A stretch of 64,000 bases of DNA. It comes from Streptomyces rapamycinicus NRRL 5491. Its GTDB lineage: Bacteria; Actinomycetota; Actinomycetes; Streptomycetales; Streptomycetaceae. Made by a program: the position numbers and the translations under genes. This document shows positions 7,255 through 15,291 of this stretch, piece after piece (position 1 is the first letter of the stretch; the number at the start of each line of letters is the position of its first letter). Location of the stretch: contig NZ_CP085193.1 in assembly GCF_024298965.1 (NCBI RefSeq), positions 3,224,001 to 3,288,000 on the forward strand. The letters are read 5' to 3'. Under the pieces are notes generated by a model. The model ran no database searches and was not told the origin of the DNA. It saw only the letters and a list, made by a program, of their open reading frames with translations.

Positions 7255-9549
7255 TCACACGGTGCTGTCGGCTGTGACGGCGGGGGCGCCGTCACACCGG
7301 GAATCCCGCACGGTGCGCGCGGCATCGGGCGCCGTGGTCGGCTGCGGCTCGACGGGCGCCTCGGCCTCCGCCGGGGCCTGCGCCGCCGACGCCTCCGGGG
7401 CGGCCGGGGCCTCCGCCGCCGCGACCTCCACAGGGGCGGTCGCCGCCTCCTCCTCCGGCACCTGGGGCCCGTCCGCCTCCTCCAGCCAGCGCCGCAGCAC
7501 CTGGTGCACCCGCTCGGCCCCGACCAGTTCCTCCCCCGCCGCCACCGGCGGGGTCAGCCCGGCCGGCCACAGCAGAAAGGGGTGCCCCTGCTCCCCGCCG
7601 AGCCCGCCGTGCGAGCCGATCTGCTCCTCGAAGGCGTGCACCGTGCCGCGCACCGGGTCGTAGGCGGAGTTGACCATGATGTCGGGGGTGTTCCGGAAGT
7701 GCGCGGTGCGCCGTACGGCGCTCTCGGCGCCGGGCCCGAAGACCGTGAGCGGGCTCGTCCCGAAGACCTCCCCGGTGTCCAGCCGGTGCTCGGCCCCGTC
7801 CGCACCCAGCACCACCGCGCCGTGCGCCTCGGACCGTACGAGCACGAAGCCCACGCCTGGGTGGTCGGCGAGCGTGCGCAGCAGCGCGGGGTGGCGGGCC
7901 TCGATCTGCTCACGGCTCGTCCGCCCCGGTACGTCGGGGAAGGAGATCAGGCCGAGATTCCCGGAGGCGAGCACGATGGGATCGGAGACGGCGGTGTCAT
8001 GAGCACTGACGACACCGGCGGGGGCCTCCGGCCCGCCGCACCATCCGTCCCCGTCCACCCCGGGCTTCTCCGGCCGGCGCAGCGCCGCCCGCCCCGCCTC
8101 GCGCGCCTCCGCCCCGCTCGGGGTCCGCCCGGCCCGCCGCGAGACGGGCAGACCGCAACCGGCCCGCACCAGGTCCTCCAGCCTCAGCCCGTACGCCCCC
8201 GCGAAGGTCTCGCCGGGGCTCTGCCCGTGGTCGGACAGCAGCACGATGCGGTAGTCGCGCGGGGCGTGCTCGGCGACCTTGGCGATCAGCGCGATGGAGC
8301 GGTCGAGCCGGGCGAGCACCTGCCGGGCGTCCCGGCTGCGCGGCCCCGAGTGGTGGGCCACCTCGTCGTACGCCACGAGGTCGGCGTAGATCGCGGTACG
8401 GCCGGAGAGGATGTCCCCCATCACCGCCGTCACCACGACGTCCCGCTCCACGACGGTGGCGAACGCCCGGATGAACGGATACAGCCCGCCCCGCTTCACC
8501 CGGGGCGCCTCGCGGCGCAGCTTGGCGCGGGTGGACTGGCAGATCTCCCGGACCACCTCGGCGAGGAACGACCCGGCGGTGCGGGTGGCGTTGGCGGGGT
8601 CGGCGAAGTACGCGAAGTAGCCGGAGCGGGAGCGGTTGTGCTTACCGCGCCGCGCCGCGACCGAGAGGACCAGGGCCAGCTGATCGGCGCCGCCGGTGAA
8701 GAGGTTGCCCCGGCTGGCCCCGTCCACCGTGAGGAGTCCGTCGTGTCTCGCCCGGGCGGCGGCGCGGCGCTGGAGCACCGCCGCGCTGGTCGGCCGGTTG
8801 CTCACCATCACCTCCCCGGTCTTCTTCTCGTACCAGCGGAAGGCGGGCACGTCCTCGTTGGAGCCGTGCAGGATACCGAGTTGGCTGGCGCCGGTCTGGC
8901 TGGACCAGTCGGTGCGCCAGGGGGTGACCTTGTGGGTGCTCTGGAGCCAGCCCGCGACGGTGGGCATCACCGGTGGCCGGTTCTCGCGCTCCCGCAGCGC
9001 CTCCCGGAGCACCGCGTGCCCCACCCCGTCGAGTTGCAGGAACACCGTCCCCGGGGGCTCGTCGCTCCCCCCGTCCTCGCCGAGCCGCCGCCTGCGCCGC
9101 ACGGCCAGCCGCGCCAGCCGCCGCCGGTAGGCGCCGTCGTCCCGCACGGTCAGGAAGGTGCTCGTGGCCGACGACGCGGCGGACATCACGGCCGCCACCA
9201 CGACGGCGGTCTCCGGCTCGGCGGCGCCGCGCCCGTCCGGGTTCACGCTGAGGGCGATCAGCAGCATCGAGCCGTTGAGCACGAACACCAGGAGCCCCAG
9301 CACCAGCGCCGGCATCAGCAGCAACGCCCGTACGAGCAGCGGCCACACCAGCGCGCTGAGCACACCGAAGGCCCCGGCGCCACTGGCGGCCGTGACGGCG
9401 ATCTGCGTCGCGCTGTCACCGTCACCTGACTTCAGGCGAAAGTCGGGGAGGATCCCGGCGAGCGCCAGCATCGTGAGCGTGGACACCGCCCACACCGCCG
9501 CCACCCGCAGCAGGGTTCCCCCCACGGTCTTCCATCGGGGCTTCTGCAC
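7255..9549 (-). CDS. Alkaline-phosphatase-superfamily membrane protein
   Basis: The 764-residue protein starts with GTG at 9549. Residues about 8-135 hold four membrane spans resembling the phage-holin/DUF4244-like region seen in many actinomycete proteins of this class. A type I phosphodiesterase/nucleotide pyrophosphatase-like domain follows: TVFLQLDGVGH with the first metal Asp near residue 172, DWSSQTGASQLGILHGSNEDVPAF as the nucleophile region in two parts, YDEVAHHSG, and LLSDHGQSPG with the second metal set near residue 455. The last 80 residues are Ala/Glu/Pro-rich and low-complexity. Relatives hydrolyse phosphodiesters or transfer phospholipid head groups at the membrane. The substrate is unknown. 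Confidence 0.85.
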   Translation of the reverse strand: MQKPRWKTVGGTLLRVAAVWAVSTLTMLALAGILPDFRLKSGDGDSATQIAVTAASGAGAFGVLSALVWPLLVRALLLMPALVLGLLVFVLNGSMLLIALSVNPDGRGAAEPETAVVVAAVMSAASSATSTFLTVRDDGAYRRRLARLAVRRRRRLGEDGGSDEPPGTVFLQLDGVGHAVLREALRERENRPPVMPTVAGWLQSTHKVTPWRTDWSSQTGASQLGILHGSNEDVPAFRWYEKKTGEVMVSNRPTSAAVLQRRAAARARHDGLLTVDGASRGNLFTGGADQLALVLSVAARRGKHNRSRSGYFAYFADPANATRTAGSFLAEVVREICQSTRAKLRREAPRVKRGGLYPFIRAFATVVERDVVVTAVMGDILSGRTAIYADLVAYDEVAHHSGPRSRDARQVLARLDRSIALIAKVAEHAPRDYRIVLLSDHGQSPGETFAGAYGLRLEDLVRAGCGLPVSRRAGRTPSGAEAREAGRAALRRPEKPGVDGDGWCGGPEAPAGVVSAHDTAVSDPIVLASGNLGLISFPDVPGRTSREQIEARHPALLRTLADHPGVGFVLVRSEAHGAVVLGADGAEHRLDTGEVFGTSPLTVFGPGAESAVRRTAHFRNTPDIMVNSAYDPVRGTVHAFEEQIGSHGGLGGEQGHPFLLWPAGLTPPVAAGEELVGAERVHQVLRRWLEEADGPQVPEEEAATAPVEVAAAEAPAAPEASAAQAPAEAEAPVEPQPTTAPDAARTVRDSRCDGAPAVTADSTV

Positions 9550-9734
9550 GCCGCGCCCTCACTTCGCATCACCGGCCCGCACCATGCGCGCGAACCGGCC
9601 TCAAGCGTGGCACAGCGCCCCCGCGACCCGGCGGACGGCGGGTTACCGGGACGGATCGATTCCGCTTACGGCAGCCCATCAGCCCGCCAGGAGCGCGAAG
9701 CGCTCGGCGCTACGGGGGCCGGGAACCGGCCGGG

Positions 9735-10913
9735 CTACGGGGACCAGGAGTCGGCCGGATCGTCCAGCCAAACCCGCTGTCCGGCGGGGCCGGGCCCGAC
9801 CGTCAGGCCGAAGCGGGTGTGGTCCGGCCTGCCATGGCCGACCCACCACCCGTACGCGGCCTCGACCTCGTCCCACAGCCGACGCACCCCCGCCTGCCAG
9901 ACCCGCGCCTCCGCCTTCCCCTCGCGGAACACGACGCACGCCCAGGAAAGGTCGGTCAGCCCGTAGAGCCACACGGGCCGGGTGCCCTCGTGCGGGGCGG
10001 CCACGACCTGGACGCAATGCCGTACCCGGAGCCCCAGCGCGAAGGGGAGGGCGGAGTACGGCGGGGCGAGGAACTCCCCCTCGGGGACCCCGGTGGTGGA
10101 CGCATCGGCGCCACCGCCCTCGTCCGTGACGTAACGGTCGTGCGGCGGCAGTGACAGCCGCTGGGCGCGCAGCTTCATGAACTCCACGGGCCCGGTGAAA
10201 CGCCCCGACGCCGTCCCGTCCCGGCGCACCACCAGCCGGGCCACGGCGTCCGCGTGGGTGTAATGCGTGCCCCAGGGGACGACGATCAGGCCCCCGGGCC
10301 GCGTCTGCTCGATCCACGCCCCGGGGATCTCCCGGAGCCCGACGGTGGCCAGGACCCGGTCATACGGCGCGTTGCCCGCGCAGCCCTTCGCACCGTCACC
10401 GAGCACGACGTGCGGGTGCAGCCCGGCCGTGTCCAGCCGTGCGCCCGCGTGGCGCGAGACGGAAGGATCCACCTCAACCGTGGTGACCTTACGGCCGCCA
10501 CAGCGATGCGCCAGCGCCCCGGCGGTCTCACCCGTGCCGGTGCCCACGTCGAGCACGGCCATGCCCTCGTCCACGGCCAGGTCCCGCAGCAAGGCGTAGA
10601 CGACGGAGGGCATGGAGGAGGAACTGGTCGGCACCCGCCCCGGCCCGGGGCCGGTGTGCTCGCCGTCGTCCCACTGCGTCACGATGGGCGCATCGCTGTC
10701 GGCGGCGGCGAACCAGGCGTCCGCGTCCTCGGCCCTGTCGACGGCGACGGCCTCCTGTGCCCGCGTGTCGAACGGCCACATCAGCTCCGGCAGAAACGCG
10801 GCCCGGTCAACAGCGGCGAAGGTCGGCGCCCAGTCCTCCGCCATCACCCCCGCGCCGAGAAGCACCCGCCCCAACGCGGCCCGGCCGGGCCGGGCGATGC
10901 CCTCGAACGTCAT
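9735..10913 (-). CDS. PIMT-like O-methyltransferase, coupled to a small peptide gene
   Basis: The 392-residue protein is related to protein-L-isoaspartate O-methyltransferases. It has an AFLPELMWPF entry segment (residues 39-48), the motif VPTSSSSMPSVV (94-105) at the place where PIMTs have their substrate Ser/Thr loop, and the SAM-binding motif VLDVGTGTGETAG (120-132). It is about 150 residues longer than repair PIMTs and has its own C-terminal domain. That is the layout of RiPP-associated PIMT homologues (FxLD-system, graspetide and imiditide enzymes), which methylate Asp to form aspartimide. Its ATG overlaps the stop of the 44-codon gene at 10910-11044 (ATGA). That coupling to a possible substrate is the strongest contextual clue. 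A generic repair PIMT is the alternative. Confidence 0.85.
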   Translation of the reverse strand: MTFEGIARPGRAALGRVLLGAGVMAEDWAPTFAAVDRAAFLPELMWPFDTRAQEAVAVDRAEDADAWFAAADSDAPIVTQWDDGEHTGPGPGRVPTSSSSMPSVVYALLRDLAVDEGMAVLDVGTGTGETAGALAHRCGGRKVTTVEVDPSVSRHAGARLDTAGLHPHVVLGDGAKGCAGNAPYDRVLATVGLREIPGAWIEQTRPGGLIVVPWGTHYTHADAVARLVVRRDGTASGRFTGPVEFMKLRAQRLSLPPHDRYVTDEGGGADASTTGVPEGEFLAPPYSALPFALGLRVRHCVQVVAAPHEGTRPVWLYGLTDLSWACVVFREGKAEARVWQAGVRRLWDEVEAAYGWWVGHGRPDHTRFGLTVGPGPAGQRVWLDDPADSWSP

Positions 10914-11044
10914 GCGACCTTGGGCGGGTTCGGCACCCCGGGCCCACCGTCGGGCGTCGGCGGCGGATGCGGCCCGGGGTAGGGCTGACCAGGCAGCTTG
11001 TCACCGTTCCCGCCATCGTTTCGGACCCGGATGATCCTCGGCAT
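10910..11044 (-). CDS. Small peptide, candidate aspartimide-RiPP precursor
   Basis: This 44-codon ORF has an ATG at 11044 preceded by GGAGGGGAG at ideal spacing, and it ends in a TGA that overlaps the methyltransferase ATG. The peptide has a basic start (MPRIIRVR), then RNDGGNGDKLPG (residues 8-19) and a Pro/Gly-rich tail with a second PDGG (31-34). Asp10-Gly11, Asn13-Gly14 and Asp32-Gly33 are the dipeptides most prone to succinimide formation. A stand-alone precursor plus a PIMT homologue is the known minimal layout of imiditides. No ATP-grasp, lanthionine or lasso enzyme gene lies nearby, and the peptide has no FxLD motif. The role as precursor is inferred. The ORF, ribosome site and overlap are seen directly. 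Confidence 0.65.
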   Translation of the reverse strand: MPRIIRVRNDGGNGDKLPGQPYPGPHPPPTPDGGPGVPNPPKVA

Positions 11045-11174
11045 CGACGCTCTCCCCTCCGCCAGCCGAGCGGCCCCACTCCGCTCGGGCCCCGCCTCCA
11101 TCAGCATAGGGCGAGCCACTGGAAAGGCGCTTGAGCCCAGCCTCGGACCCACGGCCCCGTGAGAGACTCGGGCG

Positions 11175-11888
11175 ATGATTATCGAACGTGCGTACGCACA
11201 CATTGGCCCGGGGTCGCGTGAGGAGAAGGGGTGGCCCTGGTCCGTGCCGTGTGTGCGGGGGTTGCTGGCGGACGGGCTGCGGTTCACCGCACCCGTGACG
11301 TTTCTCGTCGGGGAGAACGGGTCGGGCAAGTCGACGCTGGTCGAGGGCCTCGCGGAGGGGTTCGGGCTGGACTCGTACGGCGGCTCGCACGATTGGCGTT
11401 ACGCCAGCCACCGGCCCAAGTCGGCGCTGGGTGAGCGGATCCGCTTCGACGCGGCGCCGCGCGGGCGGCGGATGCTGGGCAGTTGGGCGGCGCGCAAGGG
11501 GTTCTTCCTGCGCGCCGAGACCGCGTTGGACGCGCTGGACCGGGAGGGTTTCGCCCCGCATTCGGTCAGCCACGGCGAGGGGTTTCTCGCGGCGTTCCGG
11601 GACAAGTTCCTCCAGCCCGGGCTGTACGTCATGGACGAGCCCGAGGCGGCGCTCTCCTTCGCCTCCTGCCTTGAACTCGTCGGCCATTTGGATGAGTTGG
11701 TGAAGAACGGCGGGCAGGTCATCTGCGCTACGCATTCGCCCCTGCTGACCGCGCTGCCCGGTGCGGACATCGTCGAGGTCGGCGAGCACGGGATGCGGCG
11801 GGTGGCCTGGAGCGAGTTGGCCCTGGTCGACCACTGGCGCCGGTATCTCGCGGATCCGCGGAGCTATCTGCGGCATGTCCTGGAGTGA
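11175..11888 (+). CDS. AAA/ABC-type ATPase, single domain
   Basis: The 237-residue ATPase carries a Walker A motif GENGSGKST (residues 46-54), a Walker B LYVMDEPEAALS (149-160) and a switch histidine in CATHSPLL (about 188-195). This is the compact RecF/ABC-like family often annotated as AAA-family ATPase or DUF2813/YbbA-like. It has no membrane domain gene beside it, so it is more likely a soluble ATPase in DNA metabolism, defence or regulation than a transporter. The region between Walker A and Walker B is short, about 95 residues. It is divergent from the peptide/methyltransferase pair, with 130 bp between the starts, and no partner is evident. Confidence 0.85.
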   Translation: MIIERAYAHIGPGSREEKGWPWSVPCVRGLLADGLRFTAPVTFLVGENGSGKSTLVEGLAEGFGLDSYGGSHDWRYASHRPKSALGERIRFDAAPRGRRMLGSWAARKGFFLRAETALDALDREGFAPHSVSHGEGFLAAFRDKFLQPGLYVMDEPEAALSFASCLELVGHLDELVKNGGQVICATHSPLLTALPGADIVEVGEHGMRRVAWSELALVDHWRRYLADPRSYLRHVLE

Positions 11889-11914
11889 GCGTCGGGGCCC
11901 TTTGTCGCTTGTCG

Positions 11915-12317
11915 TTGGTTGTCTGCGGCGCCGTTTCGCGCCTTCGGCGCATTTGAGCATGGGGGCGGCCGGTGGGGGGCGCGGGCCGCGTCGCCGGCCG
12001 CCGGGCCGGTGGGAGGTCGGGCCCGGTGGCGGCTTCCGCGGTCGGGAGCTCGGGCCGACGCCGGACAACCCCGCCGGGGGTGGGTACCCCTCTCGAGATT
12101 GCTTGACCTATTAGTTGCGCCAGATCAAACATTTTTGAGAGGGATACCCGGAGGGGCCACGCCCGCAGTCCGGATCGACCCCGACCCGCGAGCCCGGATG
12201 CCGCCACTCGCCCCACCCCCACCGGCCCGGCGGCCGGCGACGCGGCCCCCGCCCCGGCGCCCCCGACCCATGCTCAAATTGCGCCGAAGGCGCGAGACGG
12301 CGCCGCACCCAACCAAG
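11915..12317. repeat. Imperfect inverted repeat of about 0.4 kb
   Basis: The stretch between the ATPase and the anti-sigma-type gene reads as one long imperfect inverted repeat. The outer arms both carry GCGGCGCCG followed by TCGCGCCTTCGGCGCA and TTTGAGCATGGG. The middle parts share GGCCGCGTCGCCGGCCGCC and GGGCCGGTGGG. Near the centre CCTCTC (about 12090) faces GAGAGG (about 12138) around an AT-richer core with TTGACCTATTAGTTGCG. There is no convincing coding frame. The symmetry suggests a decayed non-autonomous mobile element or a long hairpin between a forward and a reverse gene. Confidence 0.65.
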
Positions 12318-12322
12318 CACCG

Positions 12323-12736
12323 CTAGAGGCGGATCCGGGCCCAGACCGTCTTGCCGACGACGCGTTCCCGGACGCCCCACGCCTCGGCGAGCGCGTCCAC
12401 GATCGCCAGGCCGCGTCCGGACTCGTCGTCCGGTGTCGGCTCCGCCAGGGCGGGGAGCCCCTCGCGGGGGTCGGACACCTCGACCCCGACCATTTTCTCT
12501 GCGTCATATGCGATACGCACCTCGAAGTACCGCCCCGGCACGCGTCCATGACGCACGGCGTTGGTCGCCAGCTCGGAGACGACGAGCAGAACCAGGGCCG
12601 CCGCGCTCCGATCCAGGCCCCAGGCGCGGAGAGCGGCGTCGGCGGCGCGGCGGACGTGGGGGATCGACAGGGGGACGGGCGTAAACCTCTGCTTCCAGCC
12701 ATGGAGCGGGTTTACGTCGTGACTTTCCGCGTTCAT
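12323..12736 (-). CDS. ATP-binding anti-sigma-type (RsbW/GHKL) regulator
   Basis: The 137-residue protein matches the single-domain histidine-kinase-like ATPases abundant in Streptomyces: VVSELATNAVRHGRVPG (N box), VEVSDPREGLPAL (G1), and DESGRGLAIVDALAEAWGVRE with the glycine-rich ATP lid, ending KTVWARIRL. Such proteins are relatives of RsbW and of the abaA/whiJ-cluster ATPases, and sequester sigma factors or act as developmental regulators. It is divergent from an XRE/DUF5753 gene and a DUF397 gene, the usual trio. The start is uncertain: at ATG 12736 the GGGAGG lies directly against the start codon, and upstream in-frame GTG codons exist. Confidence 0.85.
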   Translation of the reverse strand: MNAESHDVNPLHGWKQRFTPVPLSIPHVRRAADAALRAWGLDRSAAALVLLVVSELATNAVRHGRVPGRYFEVRIAYDAEKMVGVEVSDPREGLPALAEPTPDDESGRGLAIVDALAEAWGVRERVVGKTVWARIRL

Positions 12737-12857
12737 CCTCCCACTGTCAGTGCAGGCGGCTACCTTCACCAGTAACAGAGCGTCGACTGCGGCGACCGAC
12801 AACTCTGGTCGAACGCAGGTTGATTGGCGTTGACCGATGTTGAGGGGGGTGGCCCGC

Positions 12858-13679
12858 GTGGCCCAGTCGAAGAAGAAGGACTCCGCTCCGCCGACCGTGC
12901 AGTACTTCGCCGCTGTCCTGCGGCTTCTGCGGGAACGGGCGGGGCTCACCCAGGACGAGTTGGGCGCGCTGATGAACTACACCGGGTCGGCGGTGAGCGC
13001 CGTGGAGACATGCGCCAAGCCGCCGACGGACGAGTTCATCGACGCGGCCGAGAAGGCACTGGACGCGGGCGGGTTGCTGCGTTCTGCGATCAAGTACTTG
13101 CGCCTTGAGCGGTATCCCGCTCACTTTCAGGGCTTCGTGCAGCTGGAGCAGGCCGCGCTCAGTGTCTCGTCGTACTGCACACAGCTGATCCATGGGCTTC
13201 TGCAAACTGAGGGCTACGCACGGGAGGTGCTCCTCTGTGCGTTCCCTCCACTCGATGCGGACGAGGTCGAGCAGCTAACCGAAGCGCGCATGGAGCGCAA
13301 GTCGTTGCTCGAGCGCAAGCCAATGGCGGTGATCAACGTCGTCCTTGAGGAGGCGGCACTGCGTCGGCAGATCGGCGGGGCGGAGGCCATGCACGCCCAG
13401 TACACGCACCTCGTCGAGTGCGCGAGCCGACCCAACGTTGTCATCCAGCTTATGCCGACGAGCCGGGCCGGGCATGCTGGCCTGCAAGGGCCAATGACTG
13501 TCATCGAGATGCCAGACGAGACCCCCGTGGCCTACTTGGAGGGCCACGGGAAGAGCATCCTGATGTCGAAGCCCGACGAGGTGGGCGTCTTGGCCCGGCG
13601 CTATGCCATGATCAGGTCCCAGGCCCTCGGGCCCGAGGAAACCGTAGGCATCATCGAGCAGTTGATGGGTGATCTATGA
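12858..13679 (+). CDS. XRE-family regulator with DUF5753 (WhiJ-like)
   Basis: The 273-residue protein has an N-terminal helix-turn-helix (LRLLRERAGLTQDELGAL, then YTGSAVSAVETCAKPP, residues about 18-55) and a C-terminal DUF5753 domain (FVQLEQAALSVSSYCTQLIHGLLQTEGYAR in two parts, later VVIQLMPTSRAGHAGLQGP and VAYLEG). This is the architecture of WhiJ-type developmental regulators. I start it at GTG 12858, which has GAGGGGGG eight bases upstream. ATG 12837 is the alternative and would add seven residues. Its TGA overlaps the ATG of the DUF397 gene (ATGA). Known relatives repress development until a paired small DUF397 protein relieves them. That role is inferred here. Confidence 0.92.
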   Translation: MAQSKKKDSAPPTVQYFAAVLRLLRERAGLTQDELGALMNYTGSAVSAVETCAKPPTDEFIDAAEKALDAGGLLRSAIKYLRLERYPAHFQGFVQLEQAALSVSSYCTQLIHGLLQTEGYAREVLLCAFPPLDADEVEQLTEARMERKSLLERKPMAVINVVLEEAALRRQIGGAEAMHAQYTHLVECASRPNVVIQLMPTSRAGHAGLQGPMTVIEMPDETPVAYLEGHGKSILMSKPDEVGVLARRYAMIRSQALGPEETVGIIEQLMGDL

Positions 13680-13912
13680 GCAGCCTTGTGTGGTTCAAAA
13701 GCAGCTACAGCGACTCCAGCGGCGGCGAGTGCATCGAGGTCGCCTACGACTGGCACAAGTCGAGCTACAGCGACAACACCGGCGGCCAGTGCGTCGAGGT
13801 CGCCACCACCCCCACCACCGTCCACATACGGGACTCCAAGAACCCCGACGGCCCCCACCTCCGCATACCCGCCACCGCCTGGGCGGACTTCCTGGCCTTC
13901 GCCGCCCGCTGA
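13676..13912 (+). CDS. DUF397 small protein with duplicated N-terminal motif
   Basis: This 78-residue DUF397 protein partners the WhiJ-like regulator just upstream, with overlapping stop and start. Typical members are about 60-70 residues with one W-x-KSSYS-x-GG-x-C-(I/V)EVA motif, a central VxIRDSK and an FL-x-FA end. Here the first motif occurs twice in tandem: WFKSSYSDSSGGECIEVA (6-23) and WHKSSYSDNTGGQCVEVA (26-43). The remaining half is single (VHIRDSKNPDGPHL, then ADFLAFA). The protein is therefore an internal-duplication variant. Role by family: antagonist or cofactor of the XRE partner. No enzymatic activity is known. Confidence 0.92.
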   Translation: MSSLVWFKSSYSDSSGGECIEVAYDWHKSSYSDNTGGQCVEVATTPTTVHIRDSKNPDGPHLRIPATAWADFLAFAAR

Positions 13913-13934
13913 GCCGGATCGCCGAACCCGGCCG

Positions 13935-14077
13935 CCGTGGGTGTGGCTCTCCCACAAGCCCGGCACCAGGTAGCCGCCCCGCGCGTCGAGCACGGGACCG
14001 TCGCCGACCGGCGGCCGTGCGTCCGACGACGACCGGATGGCGCTGAACCGCCCGTCGGTCACCCGTCGGTGGATCGA
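13935..14077 (-). pseudogene. Amidohydrolase N-terminal remnant
   Basis: Read on the minus strand this gap encodes VTDGRFSAIRSS and, after a spacer, VLDARGGYLVPGLWESHTH. That is the conserved start of amidohydrolase-superfamily enzymes (the G-x-I-x-x-I strand, then D-A-x-G-x-x-x-x-PG-L-W-x-x-H-x-H, with the metal-binding HxH pair). The frame then runs into sequence antisense to the DUF397 gene and no catalytic barrel follows, so only about 48 residues of a former gene survive. It lies just after the permease gene in the same direction, suggesting the sugar ABC operon once continued into an amidohydrolase. Confidence 0.7.
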
Positions 14078-14079
14078 GG

Positions 14080-15291
14080 CTAAGCCCGGCCGTGGGCCCT
14101 CTGTGCGCGGCGGGAGAGGGAGTCGATCACGACGGCCAGCAGCAGCACACCGCCGGTGATCATGAACTGGACGGCGGTCTGGATGTCCATGAGGGCCACT
14201 CCCGAGGCGATCGACTGGATGACCAGCACGCCCAGCAGGGCGGACCAGGTGTTGCCGCGGCCGCCGAAGAGACTGGTGCCGCCGATGACGGCCGCGGCGA
14301 TGGCGTTCATCAGCAGGTCGGTGGAGACCGAGGTCTGGCTGACCGAATTGATCCGGGAGGCCAGGAAGAGGCCGCCGATGGCGGCCATCGTGCTCGACAT
14401 CATGAACGCGGAGGTGCGCACCCAGGCCACGTTGATCCCGGCGCGGCGGGCCGCCTCGACGCCGCCGCCCAGGGCGAAGATCATCCGGCCGTAGGCCGTG
14501 CGGCGCAGGACGTGGTCGAGGATGACGAGGACGACCAAGAAGATCAGGAGCGCGAGCGGCAGGCCCTGGAACTGGTTGAGGACATACGCGGCGGCGAAGG
14601 CGAGCACCGCGAGCACGCCCGTGCGGATGGCGATCCAGACCGGGGCGCGGGTGGGCACTCCGGCGGCGCGGCGCCGCTTGACGTCGCGCCAGGCGATGAG
14701 GAAGTACCCGGCGGTGCCTGCCGCCGCCAGGGCGTAGGCGGCGGCCACGTCGGAGAAGTAGTAGTTGGTCAGCTGGGCGACCAGGCCCTGATCGTCGAGG
14801 TTGATGGTGCCGTAGGCGCCCATGATGGAGAGCATCAGGCCGTACCACCCCAGCAGTCCGGCGAGGGTGACCACGAACGCGGGGACGCCCACCACGGCCG
14901 TGAAGAAGCCGTGGACGAAGCCGACCGCCGTACCGCAGAGGGCGCCCAGGACGATGGCGGGTGGTTCGGGCATGCCGAAGTCGACGTTCAACACGGCGTA
15001 CAGGGCGGAGGCCAGGCCGCTCACCGAGCCCACCGACAGATCGATCTCGCCGATCAGCAGCACGAAGATCACGCCGACCGCGATCATGCCGGTGCCGACG
15101 ATGTCCACGCTGAGGTTGGAGAGGTTGCGCGGGGAGAGGAAGTGCGGGTTGAGGATCTGAAAGGTGATCCAGATCGCGAGCAGCCCGAGCAGGACCGGGA
15201 CGGCGCCGAACGTACCGCCGCCCACTCGGCGCCCGAACACGTCGGTGAAGCGTTCCGCACCGTGGGCGCTGGAACCGCCGGGGATGCTCAC
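14080..15291 (-). CDS. Sugar ABC transporter permease (XylH/RbsC type)
   Basis: The 403-residue protein is a polytopic permease of the carbohydrate uptake transporter 2 class. It has about ten membrane spans, LNPHFLSPRNLSNLSVDIVGTGMIAVGVIFVLLIGEIDLSVGS in the first third (recognisable as FLSPRNLSNL and GEIDLSVGS), and the family loop GGGVEAARRAGINV around residue 285. It ends with IGGTSLFGGRGNTW and a final membrane span. It forms the membrane channel for the ATPase at 15288-16070 and the lipoprotein at 16083-17291. The four-base overlap with the ATPase gene shows coupled translation. Closest pattern is xylose-type permeases, but the sugar is not proven. Confidence 0.93.
   Translation of the reverse strand: MSIPGGSSAHGAERFTDVFGRRVGGGTFGAVPVLLGLLAIWITFQILNPHFLSPRNLSNLSVDIVGTGMIAVGVIFVLLIGEIDLSVGSVSGLASALYAVLNVDFGMPEPPAIVLGALCGTAVGFVHGFFTAVVGVPAFVVTLAGLLGWYGLMLSIMGAYGTINLDDQGLVAQLTNYYFSDVAAAYALAAAGTAGYFLIAWRDVKRRRAAGVPTRAPVWIAIRTGVLAVLAFAAAYVLNQFQGLPLALLIFLVVLVILDHVLRRTAYGRMIFALGGGVEAARRAGINVAWVRTSAFMMSSTMAAIGGLFLASRINSVSQTSVSTDLLMNAIAAAVIGGTSLFGGRGNTWSALLGVLVIQSIASGVALMDIQTAVQFMITGGVLLLAVVIDSLSRRAQRAHGRA

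Noticed and set aside
11044..11329. N-terminal extension of the small peptide
   Set aside because: The upstream frame is antisense to the ATPase gene and lacks a ribosome site, whereas GGAGGGGAG directly precedes ATG 11044.
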